NCBI GenBank assembly: GCA_963709425.1
Contig: CAVPWG010000004.1
Location: 372,001 to 436,000 of the forward strand
Direction of reading: 5' to 3'
DNA length: 64,000 nt
From: JAICJC01 sp963709425
GTDB taxonomy: Bacteria; Actinomycetota; Thermoleophilia; Gaiellales; JAICJC01
Shown here one piece after another: positions 51,390 to 59,981 of the stretch. The notes beneath the pieces were generated by a model. The model was not told where the DNA came from and searched no databases. It saw nothing but the letters and a program-made list of their open reading frames with translations. Every line of letters begins with the position of its first letter. Position 1 is the first letter of the stretch. Both the position numbers and the translations under genes were made by a program.

Positions 51390-52153
51390 AGCACCCCGAT
51401 CCGGCCGAGCAGCTCGACCACCGCCGGCGCCGCGTCTGCGCCGCGTCCGAGCACCTCGGTCTGGGTTCCCTCGTCCGCGGGCAGCACGAGGCGCACCTTC
51501 TCGACGCCCTGCGGCCCCCGGTCCGGCGTTCGCCTCTCGACCGGCTTCTTCTTCGCCCGCAGGCGGCCGGGCACCGACGGGTAGCGCGGCAGGTTGAGCC
51601 CCTCCTTCACCGTCATGACTGCCGGGAGGGGCACGTGGTAGACGTCGCGGCCGCCCGCCACCTCCTGCTCGCAGCGCAGGCCGCCGTCCTCGAGCGCGAC
51701 CGCCTTCAGGCCCGTCACGCACGGCCGGCCCAGTGCATGGGCGACCCGGATCCCCACCTGGTAGTTGCCGGCGTCGGCCGACTCGTTGCCGAAGAAGATG
51801 ACGTCGTACTCGGTGCCCGCCTCGCGCTCGGCCGCGATCGCGTCGAGGATCGCGCCCGCCGTCGCCTGGCCGTCGAACTCGTCCTCGGCCAGCAGGTGAA
51901 TCGCCCGGTCGATGCCGAGCGCCATGCAGTCGCGGAGCTGCTCCTCGGCCTCGGGCGGGCCGAGCGTGAGGACGGTCGAGGACCCGCCGACGGCCTCGAT
52001 CAGCCGGACGGCCTCCTCGACGCCGCACTCCTCGTGCGGGCTGATCGTGAACCCCAGGTGACGGGTCTCGATCGCCTGCTCGTCGGCGGTGAGCACGATC
52101 CTTCCGCCGGTCATCGGGACGCGCTTCACGCAGCAGAGGATGCTGAGCGGCAC
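51386..52153 (-). CDS. etfB: Electron transfer flavoprotein beta subunit
   Basis: 255 aa from GTG 52153, overlapping the dehydrogenase stop by one base (TAGTG). It starts SILCCVKRVPMTGGRIVLTA and includes HEECGVEEAVRLIEAVGG, VIFFGNESADAGNYQVG and LPAVMTVKEGLNLPRYPSVP, the recognition-loop region. ETF-beta binds AMP and forms the docking surface for dehydrogenases. Second gene of the operon. Confidence 0.95.
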   Translation of the reverse strand: MPLSILCCVKRVPMTGGRIVLTADEQAIETRHLGFTISPHEECGVEEAVRLIEAVGGSSTVLTLGPPEAEEQLRDCMALGIDRAIHLLAEDEFDGQATAGAILDAIAAEREAGTEYDVIFFGNESADAGNYQVGIRVAHALGRPCVTGLKAVALEDGGLRCEQEVAGGRDVYHVPLPAVMTVKEGLNLPRYPSVPGRLRAKKKPVERRTPDRGPQGVEKVRLVLPADEGTQTEVLGRGADAAPAVVELLGRIGVL

Positions 52154-54672
52154 TACGACCGAATCCTCGCATTCTCGGGGTCGAAGATCGGCGCCGGGCC
52201 GGCGATCGCGACCGTCACCGGGTAGCGCTCGCCCAGGTACTCGACCGCAAGCTCAGTGCCGACGACCGCCTGCTCCGGCGGCAGGTAGGCCATCAGCAGG
52301 TGCTTTCCGACCGAAGGCCCCGCGCCGGCGCTCGTCACGTAGGATCTGCGCCCCTTCGCGTCGACCAGCGGCTCGCCGGCGCGCGTCAGGATCGGCTCCC
52401 GCCCGAGCATGTAGCGTTTCACGCCGCTCCTGGACGCGTGGTCGTCGACCGTGAGCGTGCAGAGCGTGATCGCCGGCTCCTCCTCGCGGTGGCGCAGGTG
52501 GGCGTCGCGACCGACGAAGTCGTCGTCCTTCACCTGCGGCCCCGACATGCCCGCCTCGACGACGTTGTACTCGGTCTCGAGCTCGAAGCCGTAGGCCCGG
52601 TAGCACTTCTCGAGCCGCCCGGTTGTGCCGTAGACGCCGATCCCGACCGGCGCGGCGCCGTGCGCGCGCCCGGCCTCCCACACGATGTCCCAGAGCCGCG
52701 CGCCCTGCTCCATCGGCACGTAGAGCTCCCAGCCCAGGTCGCCGACGTAGGAGATCCGCGAGGCGAGCACGCGCAGCGTGTCGATCTCGATCGTGCGGCA
52801 GGCGGCGAACGGGAAGCCGGCGTGCGACACGTCGTCGGGCGTGACCGACTCCAGGATGTCGCGGGCCCGCGGGCCCCACAGGCCGAGCGTCGTCCACCCG
52901 GTCGTGACGTCGGAGAGCTGCGCGCTCCCGTCGGCCGGCAGGTGGTCCGTGAACCACTTCTTGTCGGCTGCGCCGTGCGCGCCGCCCGTGACGACGCGGA
53001 AGAACTCCTCGCCGAGGCGCATGATCGTGAGGTCGGCCTTGAATCCGCCGCCGGGGGAGAGGATCGGGGTGTAGACGACCCGCCCGACGGACACGTCCAT
53101 CTGCCGCACCGACACGCCCTGCACGGCGGCCAGCGCGCCGGGCCCGGCGATATCGAAGATCGCAAACGCGCTCAGGTCGACCATGCCGGCCCGGTCGCGC
53201 ATCGCCAGGTGCTCGGCGTTGATGATCGGCGACCACCAGCGCGAGTCCCACTCCGCCTCGCGCCGCGTCACCCGGTCGCCGTACTCCTCGAGGAGCGGCG
53301 CGTTCGACTCGTACCAGTGCGGCCGCTCCCAGCCTGCGGCCTCGAAGAAGACGGCGCCGAGCTCGCGCTCGCGGGCGTGGAACGGGGGCAGGCGGACGTC
53401 GCGGCTCGACGCCCACTGCTCGCCGGGATGCACGATGCCGTACGTCTTGTTGAAGCCCTCGGCGGCCCGCGCCCGGACATGGGCCCGGGTCTTCTGGTGA
53501 TCCCAGAACCGGGCGATGTCGGACGAGTGCAGGTCGATCTCGGACTCGCCGTGGGTCATCCACTCCGCGACGGCGGCGCCGATCCCCGGCCCCTCCTTCA
53601 CCCACACGGCGGCGCACGACCAGAGGCCCTTCACCTCGGGCATCTCGCCCAGGAGCGGCAGCCCGTCGGGCGTCAGCGAGAGGAGGCCGTTGATCGCGTA
53701 CTTCACACCAACGCTCTCGTCGCCGACGATCTCGGGCATCAGCTCGAGCGCGTCCTCCATCTGCGGGTCGAAGTCGGCCTGCGTGAACGGCAACTCGGTC
53801 GGCGAGAGCGACGCCTGCTCGATCGAGGGGATCTCCTCGGGGTCGTGCAGGATCGCGCGGTGGGCGTACGAGCCGATCTCGAGCCCGCTCCCGTCCTGGC
53901 GCTCGTACATGTTCGTGTCCATGTCGCGCACGATCGGGTACTCGATGTGCGACTTCGAGTCGGCGAAGTGCGGGACGGGCCCGACATCGATCATCTGGTG
54001 CACCGCCGGCGTCAGCGGGATGGTCGCCCCGGCCATCCGAGCGATGCTCGGGCTCCAGACGCCGCACGCGATCACGACCACGTCGGCGTCGATGTCGCCA
54101 CGCGTCGTCCGCACACGCCGAACCCGCCCGTGCTCGACATCGATCCCGAGCACCTCGGTGAGCGGCGAGACCGTCAGCGCTCCCGCCCCCTGGGCGGCCT
54201 CGCGCATGATCGTGCCCGCGCGCAGCGAGTCGACGACGCCGACCCCCGGCGAGTAGAACCCGCCGACGATCACCGACTCGTCGATGAACGGGACGAGCTG
54301 CTTGATCTCGGCCGGGGTCACGATCGAGACCCGCTCGACGCCCCATGCCGCGGCCGACGACATCCGCCGCTGGAGCTCCTGCATGCGCTCCTCGGTGCGG
54401 GCGACCTCGATGCCGCCGCTCTCGGTGAGGACGCCCAGGTCCTTGTACTGTCGCACGCTCTCGAGCGTGAGCGCCGTCATCTCCTTGGAGTGGTCCACCG
54501 GGAAGATGAAGTTCGAGGCGTGGCCGGTCGAGCCGCCCGGGTTCGGGAACGGGCCCTTGTCGAGCAGGACGATGTCGCTCCAGCCCTGGCGCCACAGATG
54601 ATGGGCCATGCTGTTTCCGACGATCCCGGCCCCGATCACCACGGCGCGGGCGCTTCCGGGCAGCGTGCTCAT
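52153..54672 (-). CDS. Dimethylglycine/sarcosine dehydrogenase-like flavoprotein with GcvT domain
   Basis: 839 aa. N-terminal DAO fold: RAVVIGAGIVGNSMAHHLWR, with GGSTGHASNFIF, where His51 may bind FAD covalently as in dimethylglycine dehydrogenases. FAO_M linker, then a C-terminal GcvT folate domain (GMVDLSAFAIFDIAGPGAL, VGDLGWELYVPMEQG, RLEKCYRAYGFELETEYN). Such enzymes demethylate N-methyl glycine compounds, trap formaldehyde on tetrahydrofolate and reduce ETF. First gene of the dehydrogenase-etfB-etfA-EMO operon, opposite the GntR regulator. The substrate could be dimethylglycine, sarcosine or another N-methyl amino acid. Confidence 0.85.
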   Translation of the reverse strand: MSTLPGSARAVVIGAGIVGNSMAHHLWRQGWSDIVLLDKGPFPNPGGSTGHASNFIFPVDHSKEMTALTLESVRQYKDLGVLTESGGIEVARTEERMQELQRRMSSAAAWGVERVSIVTPAEIKQLVPFIDESVIVGGFYSPGVGVVDSLRAGTIMREAAQGAGALTVSPLTEVLGIDVEHGRVRRVRTTRGDIDADVVVIACGVWSPSIARMAGATIPLTPAVHQMIDVGPVPHFADSKSHIEYPIVRDMDTNMYERQDGSGLEIGSYAHRAILHDPEEIPSIEQASLSPTELPFTQADFDPQMEDALELMPEIVGDESVGVKYAINGLLSLTPDGLPLLGEMPEVKGLWSCAAVWVKEGPGIGAAVAEWMTHGESEIDLHSSDIARFWDHQKTRAHVRARAAEGFNKTYGIVHPGEQWASSRDVRLPPFHARERELGAVFFEAAGWERPHWYESNAPLLEEYGDRVTRREAEWDSRWWSPIINAEHLAMRDRAGMVDLSAFAIFDIAGPGALAAVQGVSVRQMDVSVGRVVYTPILSPGGGFKADLTIMRLGEEFFRVVTGGAHGAADKKWFTDHLPADGSAQLSDVTTGWTTLGLWGPRARDILESVTPDDVSHAGFPFAACRTIEIDTLRVLASRISYVGDLGWELYVPMEQGARLWDIVWEAGRAHGAAPVGIGVYGTTGRLEKCYRAYGFELETEYNVVEAGMSGPQVKDDDFVGRDAHLRHREEEPAITLCTLTVDDHASRSGVKRYMLGREPILTRAGEPLVDAKGRRSYVTSAGAGPSVGKHLLMAYLPPEQAVVGTELAVEYLGERYPVTVAIAGPAPIFDPENARIRS

Positions 54673-54731
54673 CCGATCTCCTCCCGCGCGTTCGCGTCGC
54701 CCTGCACTTGGGTTGCCACGGTCCGTCCCAT

Positions 54732-54754
54732 CTGGTAGACAACTGATATATCAG
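54732..54754. promoter_or_regulatory. GntR-type operator in divergent promoter
   Basis: CTGATATATCAG (54743-54754) is a perfect 12-bp palindrome, preceded by TGGTAGACAA, which resembles FadR-family T-GT-N-AC half-sites. It lies 13 bases before the GntR ATG and 70 from the dehydrogenase start, well placed to repress both. Confidence 0.6.
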
Positions 54755-54767
54755 AGGGCTTTCCCGT

Positions 54768-55427
54768 ATGCAAGAACGTACCCCAGCGACCATCGCCGGC
54801 GCGACCGGCCTCCTCTCCGACAGGGCCTACGCCGCCCTGCGCGACCGCCTGATCTCGCTCGCGATCCCGCCCGGAGGACCGATCGACGAGGACGCGCTCA
54901 CGGGCGAGCTGGGCGTTGGCCGAACGCCGGTCAGGGAGGCGGTGCGGCGGCTCGCGCTGGAGGGGCTTGTCGTCGTCTTCCCGCGCCGGGGGACGTTCGC
55001 CTCGAGCATTGACATCACGAGCCTGACGGACATCACCGACGTGCGCTGCCAGCTCGAGCCGCACGCCGCGGCCCGCGCGGCGAGGCTCGCAGACGCGGCC
55101 GACCGCGCCGAGGCCGCGGAGCTCATGTCAGAGCTCGAGCGCGTGGCGGCCGACCAGGGGTCCCTGATCGAGCTCGACGCGCGCATCCACCGGTTCGTGC
55201 ACCGATGCTCGCGAAACCCGTACCTGGCGCGCGACCTCGACCGCTACCTCAACATGTCGCTTCGGATCTGGCACCTGACGTTCGACCGCCTGCCGCCGCT
55301 CGACGACCCGGTGCGCGAGCACCGCGCCCTGCTCGAGGCCATCGGCCGAGGCGACGCCGAGGCGGCACGGGCGATCGCGCTCGAGCACGTGCTCGACTTC
55401 GCGCGCGAGATGCGAGCGGCGCTCTAG
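54768..55427 (+). CDS. GntR family regulator, FadR/FCD subgroup
   Basis: 219 aa from ATG 54768. The winged helix has PPGGPIDEDALTGELGVGRT then PVREAVRRLALEGLVVVFPR; the all-helical FCD domain follows with metal-type ligands (DVRCQLEPHAAARAARLAD, ELDARIHRFVHRCSRNPYL, REHRALLEAIGRGDAEAA). FCD proteins sense carboxylates and amino-acid-like ligands, which fits control of the divergent N-methyl-glycine operon. Confidence 0.9.
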   Translation: MQERTPATIAGATGLLSDRAYAALRDRLISLAIPPGGPIDEDALTGELGVGRTPVREAVRRLALEGLVVVFPRRGTFASSIDITSLTDITDVRCQLEPHAAARAARLADAADRAEAAELMSELERVAADQGSLIELDARIHRFVHRCSRNPYLARDLDRYLNMSLRIWHLTFDRLPPLDDPVREHRALLEAIGRGDAEAARAIALEHVLDFAREMRAAL

Positions 55428-55433
55428 CCCCGC

Positions 55434-55844
55434 CTAGGTGACGGTGGCGACGACCCGGGTGATGTCGGGCGATCGGCCGACGAACGGCACCTTCACCAGG
55501 AGCACGTGCCTGCCGCCGACGGTGATGACCTGTTGGAGCTGCCAGGCGGCGACCGACTTGCACGAGCCGCCGTAGGTGCACACCTTGGCCGATGCGTTCT
55601 GGATGCCCGCGCCGTCGCGCATGTGGAACGACCAGTCGACCTGGCCCACCCGGCCCTTGCCGCAGCGGACAACGACGTCGTGCTTGTGCATGTCGCGCGA
55701 AGCCCGGCAGCCGTCGGTCTTGGCGTGGAACTCATCCCCGTGCTTGGTCGTCGTCTTGGCCGCGGCGGCCGAGGCCGCGAGGCATGCCAGAGCCACCACC
55801 AAGGCGGCGGCTGCGAGCGCGGTGCGGCGGGGCACGGACGGCAT
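55434..55844 (-). CDS. Hypothetical secreted protein
   Basis: 136 aa from ATG 55844. Signal peptide RRTALAAAALVVALACLAA followed by SAAAAKT. The mature part is His/Lys-rich at its start (KTTTKHGDEFHAK) and has four Cys (DGCRASRD, VVRCGKG, KVCTYGGSC) likely forming two disulfides, with beta-strand character in the rest. I do not recognise a family. It converges on the GntR gene with a six-base gap. Confidence 0.7.
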   Translation of the reverse strand: MPSVPRRTALAAAALVVALACLAASAAAAKTTTKHGDEFHAKTDGCRASRDMHKHDVVVRCGKGRVGQVDWSFHMRDGAGIQNASAKVCTYGGSCKSVAAWQLQQVITVGGRHVLLVKVPFVGRSPDITRVVATVT

Positions 55845-55965
55845 GTCTCACGGGTAGCGCAAATCGCGTAGCGCGGCATCCCCCGTTCCGGCGAGGCTGA
55901 TCCCGCCGCAGACTCCCCCGGTTAGGGGATGCGGAGACCGCAGGGGCGCGGATAGGTTGCAGGGG

Positions 55966-56874
55966 ATGGGCGTCTCCCGGCTGGGGCAACCGACCGACGA
56001 CATCGTGTGGGACGAGGGGCACGAGAACGACTTCTTTCGCCGCATGCCTTCCGCGTTGTCGCTGGCACTCGAGGCCACGGATCTCGAGTCGCTCGCCCGT
56101 GCCACCGCGAAGGGCGCCGAGGTCCTGTGGGACTGCGCGGCGGAGGTGGTGCTCCCATCCGACGGCGAGCTGCGGCGGAAGATCCAGGCCACGGCACTGA
56201 ACGACCGCCGGCGGCCGGCGGGGTTTCGGCACAACAGCCGCGCCGCGGCGCTGCGCATGCCGCTCATCGCCCACGACGCCCGCCTCGGCGAGCTCGTCCT
56301 CCGGCGGGAGCGGCCGTTCGGACGCCAGGAGCGCGGCCACGTCCAGTACTACGGCGAGCTGTGCGCGCTCGCCGTCCACTCGTGCTTCATGCGCGAGCAG
56401 TTCCACCGGGCGGCCGTGACCGATCCGCTCACCGGGGTCGCCAACCGCCGCCGCCTGATGGATGAGCTGGAGCACCGCACCGGCGCGCCCTACCGGCTTC
56501 TGATGCTCGATGCCGACGGCCTGAAGCAGGTGAACGACTCGCTCGGATATGAGGACGGCGACCTCCTGATCGTGGCGCTGGCCGACACGCTGGCATCCGT
56601 GCTCGAGGCCGACGAGCTGGCTGCGCGACTCGGAGGCGACGAGCTCGTCGGTGTCCTGAACGCGCTCTCGCCCGGCGACGCGTCGGCCCGCGTGCACCGC
56701 CTGCGCGGGCTCGTCGACGACCTTCCGCTCCCCCGTCGCATCCGCGACATCTGCCGCGGAGCGAGCGTCGGCTGCGTGGCGTCGCGACCGGCCGAGACGC
56801 CGCGCGAGACGCTCAGGCGCGCCGGCGCCGAGATGCAGCGCCACAAGCGACGCCGCAAGTCCGACCGGGGCTAG
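55966..56874 (+). CDS. GGDEF domain protein with GAF-like sensor, GGDEL variant
   Basis: 302 aa from ATG 55966; TTG 55957 is possible. N-terminal GAF-like part (SLARATAKGAEVLWDCAAEV, ALRMPLIAHDARLGELVLRR) and a GGDEF domain (TDPLTGVANRRRLMDELEH, MLDADGLKQVNDSLGYEDGD). The signature reads RLGGDELVGVL, with Leu for Phe, and the position of the inhibitory RxxD has LEAD, so there is no I-site. It may still make c-di-GMP weakly, or bind GTP only. No EAL domain is attached. Monocistronic. Confidence 0.8.
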   Translation: MGVSRLGQPTDDIVWDEGHENDFFRRMPSALSLALEATDLESLARATAKGAEVLWDCAAEVVLPSDGELRRKIQATALNDRRRPAGFRHNSRAAALRMPLIAHDARLGELVLRRERPFGRQERGHVQYYGELCALAVHSCFMREQFHRAAVTDPLTGVANRRRLMDELEHRTGAPYRLLMLDADGLKQVNDSLGYEDGDLLIVALADTLASVLEADELAARLGGDELVGVLNALSPGDASARVHRLRGLVDDLPLPRRIRDICRGASVGCVASRPAETPRETLRRAGAEMQRHKRRRKSDRG

Positions 56875-56972
56875 CCGTGCCCACGGTCACCGAGGCTCGG
56901 CGCGTCGCCGATCAGCAGATGGACGCCGGAAAGCGGACGCACCTCACCGGCCCGTCTGCCTGAGGGGAGGTG

Positions 56973-57308
56973 CTACGACCTCTTGGCGCCGACGGCCCGC
57001 TGAAGCTGGGCCTTCGTCATCGATGAGCGACCCTTGATGCCTCGCTGCTTCGCCTCGTTGTAGAGCTGGGCCTTGGTGCGGCCCTTCGCGCGCGCCGTCC
57101 CGGAGCGCAGGCCGCCACGGCGTGACGAGGACATGTCGTCGGTCGACGAGCGCGACGCGGTCGCGGACTGGCCCTTCTGGGCGCGCTCCTTGTTGACGGT
57201 CCGCGCGGCGATCTCCTTGGCCCGTCCGGGCGACGCGCCCTGCTCACGCTCGGAGTCGCGGATGTGCTCGTACTTGCGCTCCTGCTTTTTGGTCCAGGTC
57301 GTCGGCAT
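56973..57308 (-). CDS. Small basic protein with Rho-N/SAP-like tail ('plasmid stabilization' family)
   Basis: 111 aa from ATG 57308, very basic. N-terminal block TKKQERKYEHIRDSEREQG and AKEIAARTVNKERAQKGQ, a Ser/Arg/Gly linker (SSSRRGGLRSG), then RTKAQLYNEAKQRGIKGRSS and MTKAQLQRAVGAKR, a helix-extension-helix of the Rho-N/SAP type that usually binds nucleic acid. Homologues are widespread chromosomally, so the plasmid name is probably misleading. Function unknown. Confidence 0.75.
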   Translation of the reverse strand: MPTTWTKKQERKYEHIRDSEREQGASPGRAKEIAARTVNKERAQKGQSATASRSSTDDMSSSRRGGLRSGTARAKGRTKAQLYNEAKQRGIKGRSSMTKAQLQRAVGAKRS

Positions 57309-57377
57309 GGCTCTTCTCCCGGTCGCGGTCGCTTGACGACCCAGCGCATACCCGAAAGGCGGCTGCGCGAACCGTGT

Positions 57378-58316
57378 TCAGCCGGTGCGGGCAGCCGGCG
57401 CTCGTACGAGCAGGCGAACGACGGTACCGACCTGCGACGAGCGCACCTGGACGAGATCGCAGAGCTGGTTGGCGAGCCACAGCCCGTTCCCGCCCCGGGC
57501 CGGGTCGGCAGGCCGCAGGCGACCGGCGAGCGGCTCGGTGATGACCCCGGCGTCGCGGATCTCGCACGTGACGCCGGGTCCGCCGTTCCATGTGCGGAGC
57601 AGTCCCGTTCCGCCGCCGTGGCGCACGCTGTTGGCCGCCACCTCGTGGACGGCGACGATCAGATCCTGGGCGCGGTCGTCGTCGAGCCGCGCCCGCTTGG
57701 CGGCGTCGGCGACGGTGCGGCGGACGTCCCCGAGCCGCGAGAGGTCGAACGCCAGCTCGTCGGGCGCCGCGCTGGGCTCCGGAAGCGGCGGGGCGAACGG
57801 CTCCCCGATCGCCTCCAGCCCGCGGTACTCACTGCTGGGCTCGGTGACGCCGTTCTCGCGCACCCGCGGGTGGCTGCACCGGCACTCTGCGATCACATCC
57901 GCGTCGAGCGCCGCGGTGTCGTACGGGCAGACCAGCGTCCAGCCCGGGCCTGACCCGAACGCAACGTTCAGGAGCTCCTCGTGGCGCTGGCACTCCACCA
58001 GCTCGTCGGCCGACCGGGCGGCGGAGATGGGCTCGCCGACACCTCGTACCGGCCGCTGCGCCCGCAGGTGCGGCTCTGCGAACTCGTGCCAGGCGTGGAT
58101 GATGCGGCCGGGATTCCCGCCGATCTCGTCCATGTCGGCGAACGTGACGTCGCCGGCCGCGGGGCCGAGCGCCCTTCGCAGGCGCCCGATCTTCCTGTCG
58201 CTGACAGCGACCATGACGGCCTCGCCGGCACCCAGCCCGTCCCGCAGGAACGGATCCAGCCGGGCGACGAACTCGTCCTCGCCCGCATACAAGAGCGCCT
58301 CGTGCCGGAACGTCAC
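57378..58316 (-). CDS. MEDS-domain sensor with anti-sigma-factor-type ATPase domain
   Basis: 312 aa from ATG 58316. N-terminal MEDS (DcmR-like sensory) domain: FRHEALLYAGEDEFVARLDP, GEAVMVAVSDRKIGRLRRAL and WTLVCPYDTAALDADVI. C-terminal HATPase_c_2 (RsbW/SpoIIAB type): DLIVAVHEVAANSVRHGG (N box), EIRDAGVITEPLAG and GGNGLWLANQLCDLVQVRSS (G box). There is no DHp helix, so it is likely a Ser/Thr kinase acting on an anti-sigma antagonist. No partner gene is adjacent. Confidence 0.8.
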   Translation of the reverse strand: MTFRHEALLYAGEDEFVARLDPFLRDGLGAGEAVMVAVSDRKIGRLRRALGPAAGDVTFADMDEIGGNPGRIIHAWHEFAEPHLRAQRPVRGVGEPISAARSADELVECQRHEELLNVAFGSGPGWTLVCPYDTAALDADVIAECRCSHPRVRENGVTEPSSEYRGLEAIGEPFAPPLPEPSAAPDELAFDLSRLGDVRRTVADAAKRARLDDDRAQDLIVAVHEVAANSVRHGGGTGLLRTWNGGPGVTCEIRDAGVITEPLAGRLRPADPARGGNGLWLANQLCDLVQVRSSQVGTVVRLLVRAPAARTG

Positions 58317-58384
58317 CCGCCGAGCTCCATCGCGAGATGGTACCCGGCTCCCACGATTGCAACCCCCGCCTCCTCAGACCTCGC

Positions 58385-58738
58385 TCAGGTGCGCTGAAAG
58401 CCCTCGGGCGTCCGCAGGCCGTATCCGACCGTGCGATCGACCGACACGTGCAGCGCCCAGGCGAGCGCGGCGGCGAGCCAGCCCTCCGGCAGCACGATCG
58501 ACGCGATGGCCAGCGCCGCCGGGCCCCAGTAGCGATGCAGGGCGTTGTAGAGCGGGACCGCGCGCGGGTGCAGCTGGCCCTTCTCCAGGCCCGAGCCGAT
58601 CCCGAGGAAGAGCGCAATATCGGGCCCGAGCAGGAAGACGACCACGAGCCACCACGGCGTGTTGGTCGCCGCGACCTCGAAGGCCAGGCCGGCGAGCAGG
58701 ACGACCGAAAGCGCGCCGTATGCGAGTCGTGCGGTCAT
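58385..58738 (-). CDS. DUF4260 family membrane protein
   Basis: 117 aa from ATG 58738, overlapping the MFS stop (ATGA). Four hydrophobic helices with the family core FLLGPDIALFLGIGSGLEKG and ALAWALHVSVDRTVGYGL, and the closing TPEGFQ. Function unknown. Coupling to the upstream MFS gene suggests the same operon. Confidence 0.85.
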   Translation of the reverse strand: MTARLAYGALSVVLLAGLAFEVAATNTPWWLVVVFLLGPDIALFLGIGSGLEKGQLHPRAVPLYNALHRYWGPAALAIASIVLPEGWLAAALAWALHVSVDRTVGYGLRTPEGFQRT

Positions 58739-59892
58739 GACGCTTCGGGAACACTACGGTTGACGGAGGCGGGCAGATTCCGCTCGAACACGAGCGCCGC
58801 CGGGGCGGCGAGGGCGCATGTGACCGCAAGGCCGACGAACAGCGCCCCTCCCTCGCCCGCTCCGATCGCCGCGCCGGCGATCAGCGGGCCGATCATCGGG
58901 CCAGCCTGCCACGAGAGGCTGTAGAACGCGACGTAGCGCCCGCGCGTCTCATCGCCGGTGAGGCGGTTCACGATGCCCGGCAGGCTGGGCGAGAGGAAGC
59001 ACTCGCCGACGCCGAAGACCGCCGCGCCCGCAACGAGCGCCGCCGTCGCCGCGGCCCGGCTCGAGACCTCGCCGGCGGCGAGGACGACCAGCCACGACGC
59101 CCCGAACACGAGCCCCGTGACCGCGACGGCGCGAGTCCGACGCCAGTCGCGGACGAGCCGCAGCACCGGCAGCTGGGCGAGCACGATGGCCCACGTGTTG
59201 GCCGCGAACGCGAACCCGACGACGCTGCGGCTGACGTCGGCCGGCCCGGTCGCCCAGGCAGGAAATGCGGAGGTGAGCTGGCTGTAGCCGGCCACGACCA
59301 GCACGAAGTTGATCCCGGTCGCGGCGAGGAGCCGCACGTCGCGGACCACCGGGCCGTACGCCGAGAGGCTCGCCGCCGCCGCGCCTCCGCGGGCGTCGTT
59401 GCGAAGCTCGCCGAGGCCGATCAGGAGCACCGCGAACAGCACGTACGACGCCGTGTCAGCCACGAAGAGGATGCCGAACGCGTCCGAGCTGACGGCGAGG
59501 ATCGTGCCCGCGGCGAGGCTGCCGATGCCGAGCCCCAGGTTGGTCACGCCGTAGTTGACTCCGAGCACGTCCTCGCGCCGGCGATCGTCGACCGCCCGGA
59601 TGAGGAGCGGGAACATGCCCACCCACGTGACGGCGAAACCCGCTCCCTGAAGGCTCGCCGCGAGCAGCGCTGCGCCAACGCTGTGGACGGCCAGGAACCC
59701 GGCCGTCCCCACCGCGGCGAGCGCGAGGCCGGCGACGCTCGTCCGGCCCGCGCCGAATCGATCGGCAGTGACCCCCGCGGCGACGGTGCCGACGAACCCG
59801 GCCGTACCGGCCGCCGCGAGCGCCAGACCTGCCGACGCCAGGCTGAGACCACGGCCGTCGTGCAGGAAGACGATGACGATCGGCAGCGTCAT
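58735..59892 (-). CDS. MFS transporter (possible CTG start near 59980)
   Basis: 385 aa from ATG 59892, though the in-frame sequence upstream (RRHIRSAVPPLGARAWRLL, then GCVLLFEIGTG) adds a good helix 1. That extension has no ATG, GTG or TTG; a CTG overlapping the VOC stop as CTGA could be the true start. MFS loop AAGVTADRFGAGRTSVAGLA, the motif VGMFPLLIRAVDDRRREDVL, and VGECFLSPSLPGIVNRLTGD are drug-exporter-like. Substrate unknown. Confidence 0.8.
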   Translation of the reverse strand: MTLPIVIVFLHDGRGLSLASAGLALAAAGTAGFVGTVAAGVTADRFGAGRTSVAGLALAAVGTAGFLAVHSVGAALLAASLQGAGFAVTWVGMFPLLIRAVDDRRREDVLGVNYGVTNLGLGIGSLAAGTILAVSSDAFGILFVADTASYVLFAVLLIGLGELRNDARGGAAAASLSAYGPVVRDVRLLAATGINFVLVVAGYSQLTSAFPAWATGPADVSRSVVGFAFAANTWAIVLAQLPVLRLVRDWRRTRAVAVTGLVFGASWLVVLAAGEVSSRAAATAALVAGAAVFGVGECFLSPSLPGIVNRLTGDETRGRYVAFYSLSWQAGPMIGPLIAGAAIGAGEGGALFVGLAVTCALAAPAALVFERNLPASVNRSVPEAS

Positions 59893-59981
59893 TCCCGTGC
59901 CGATCTCGAAGAGCAGGACGCATCCGAGGAGCCGCCACGCACGTGCCCCCAGCGGCGGAACCGCGCTTCGGATGTGCCGTC

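Noticed and set aside
56973..57308. Plasmid maintenance function for the small basic protein
   Set aside because: No partner toxin, ParA/B or origin is nearby, and the tail is a Rho-N/SAP-like nucleic-acid-binding motif common on chromosomes.
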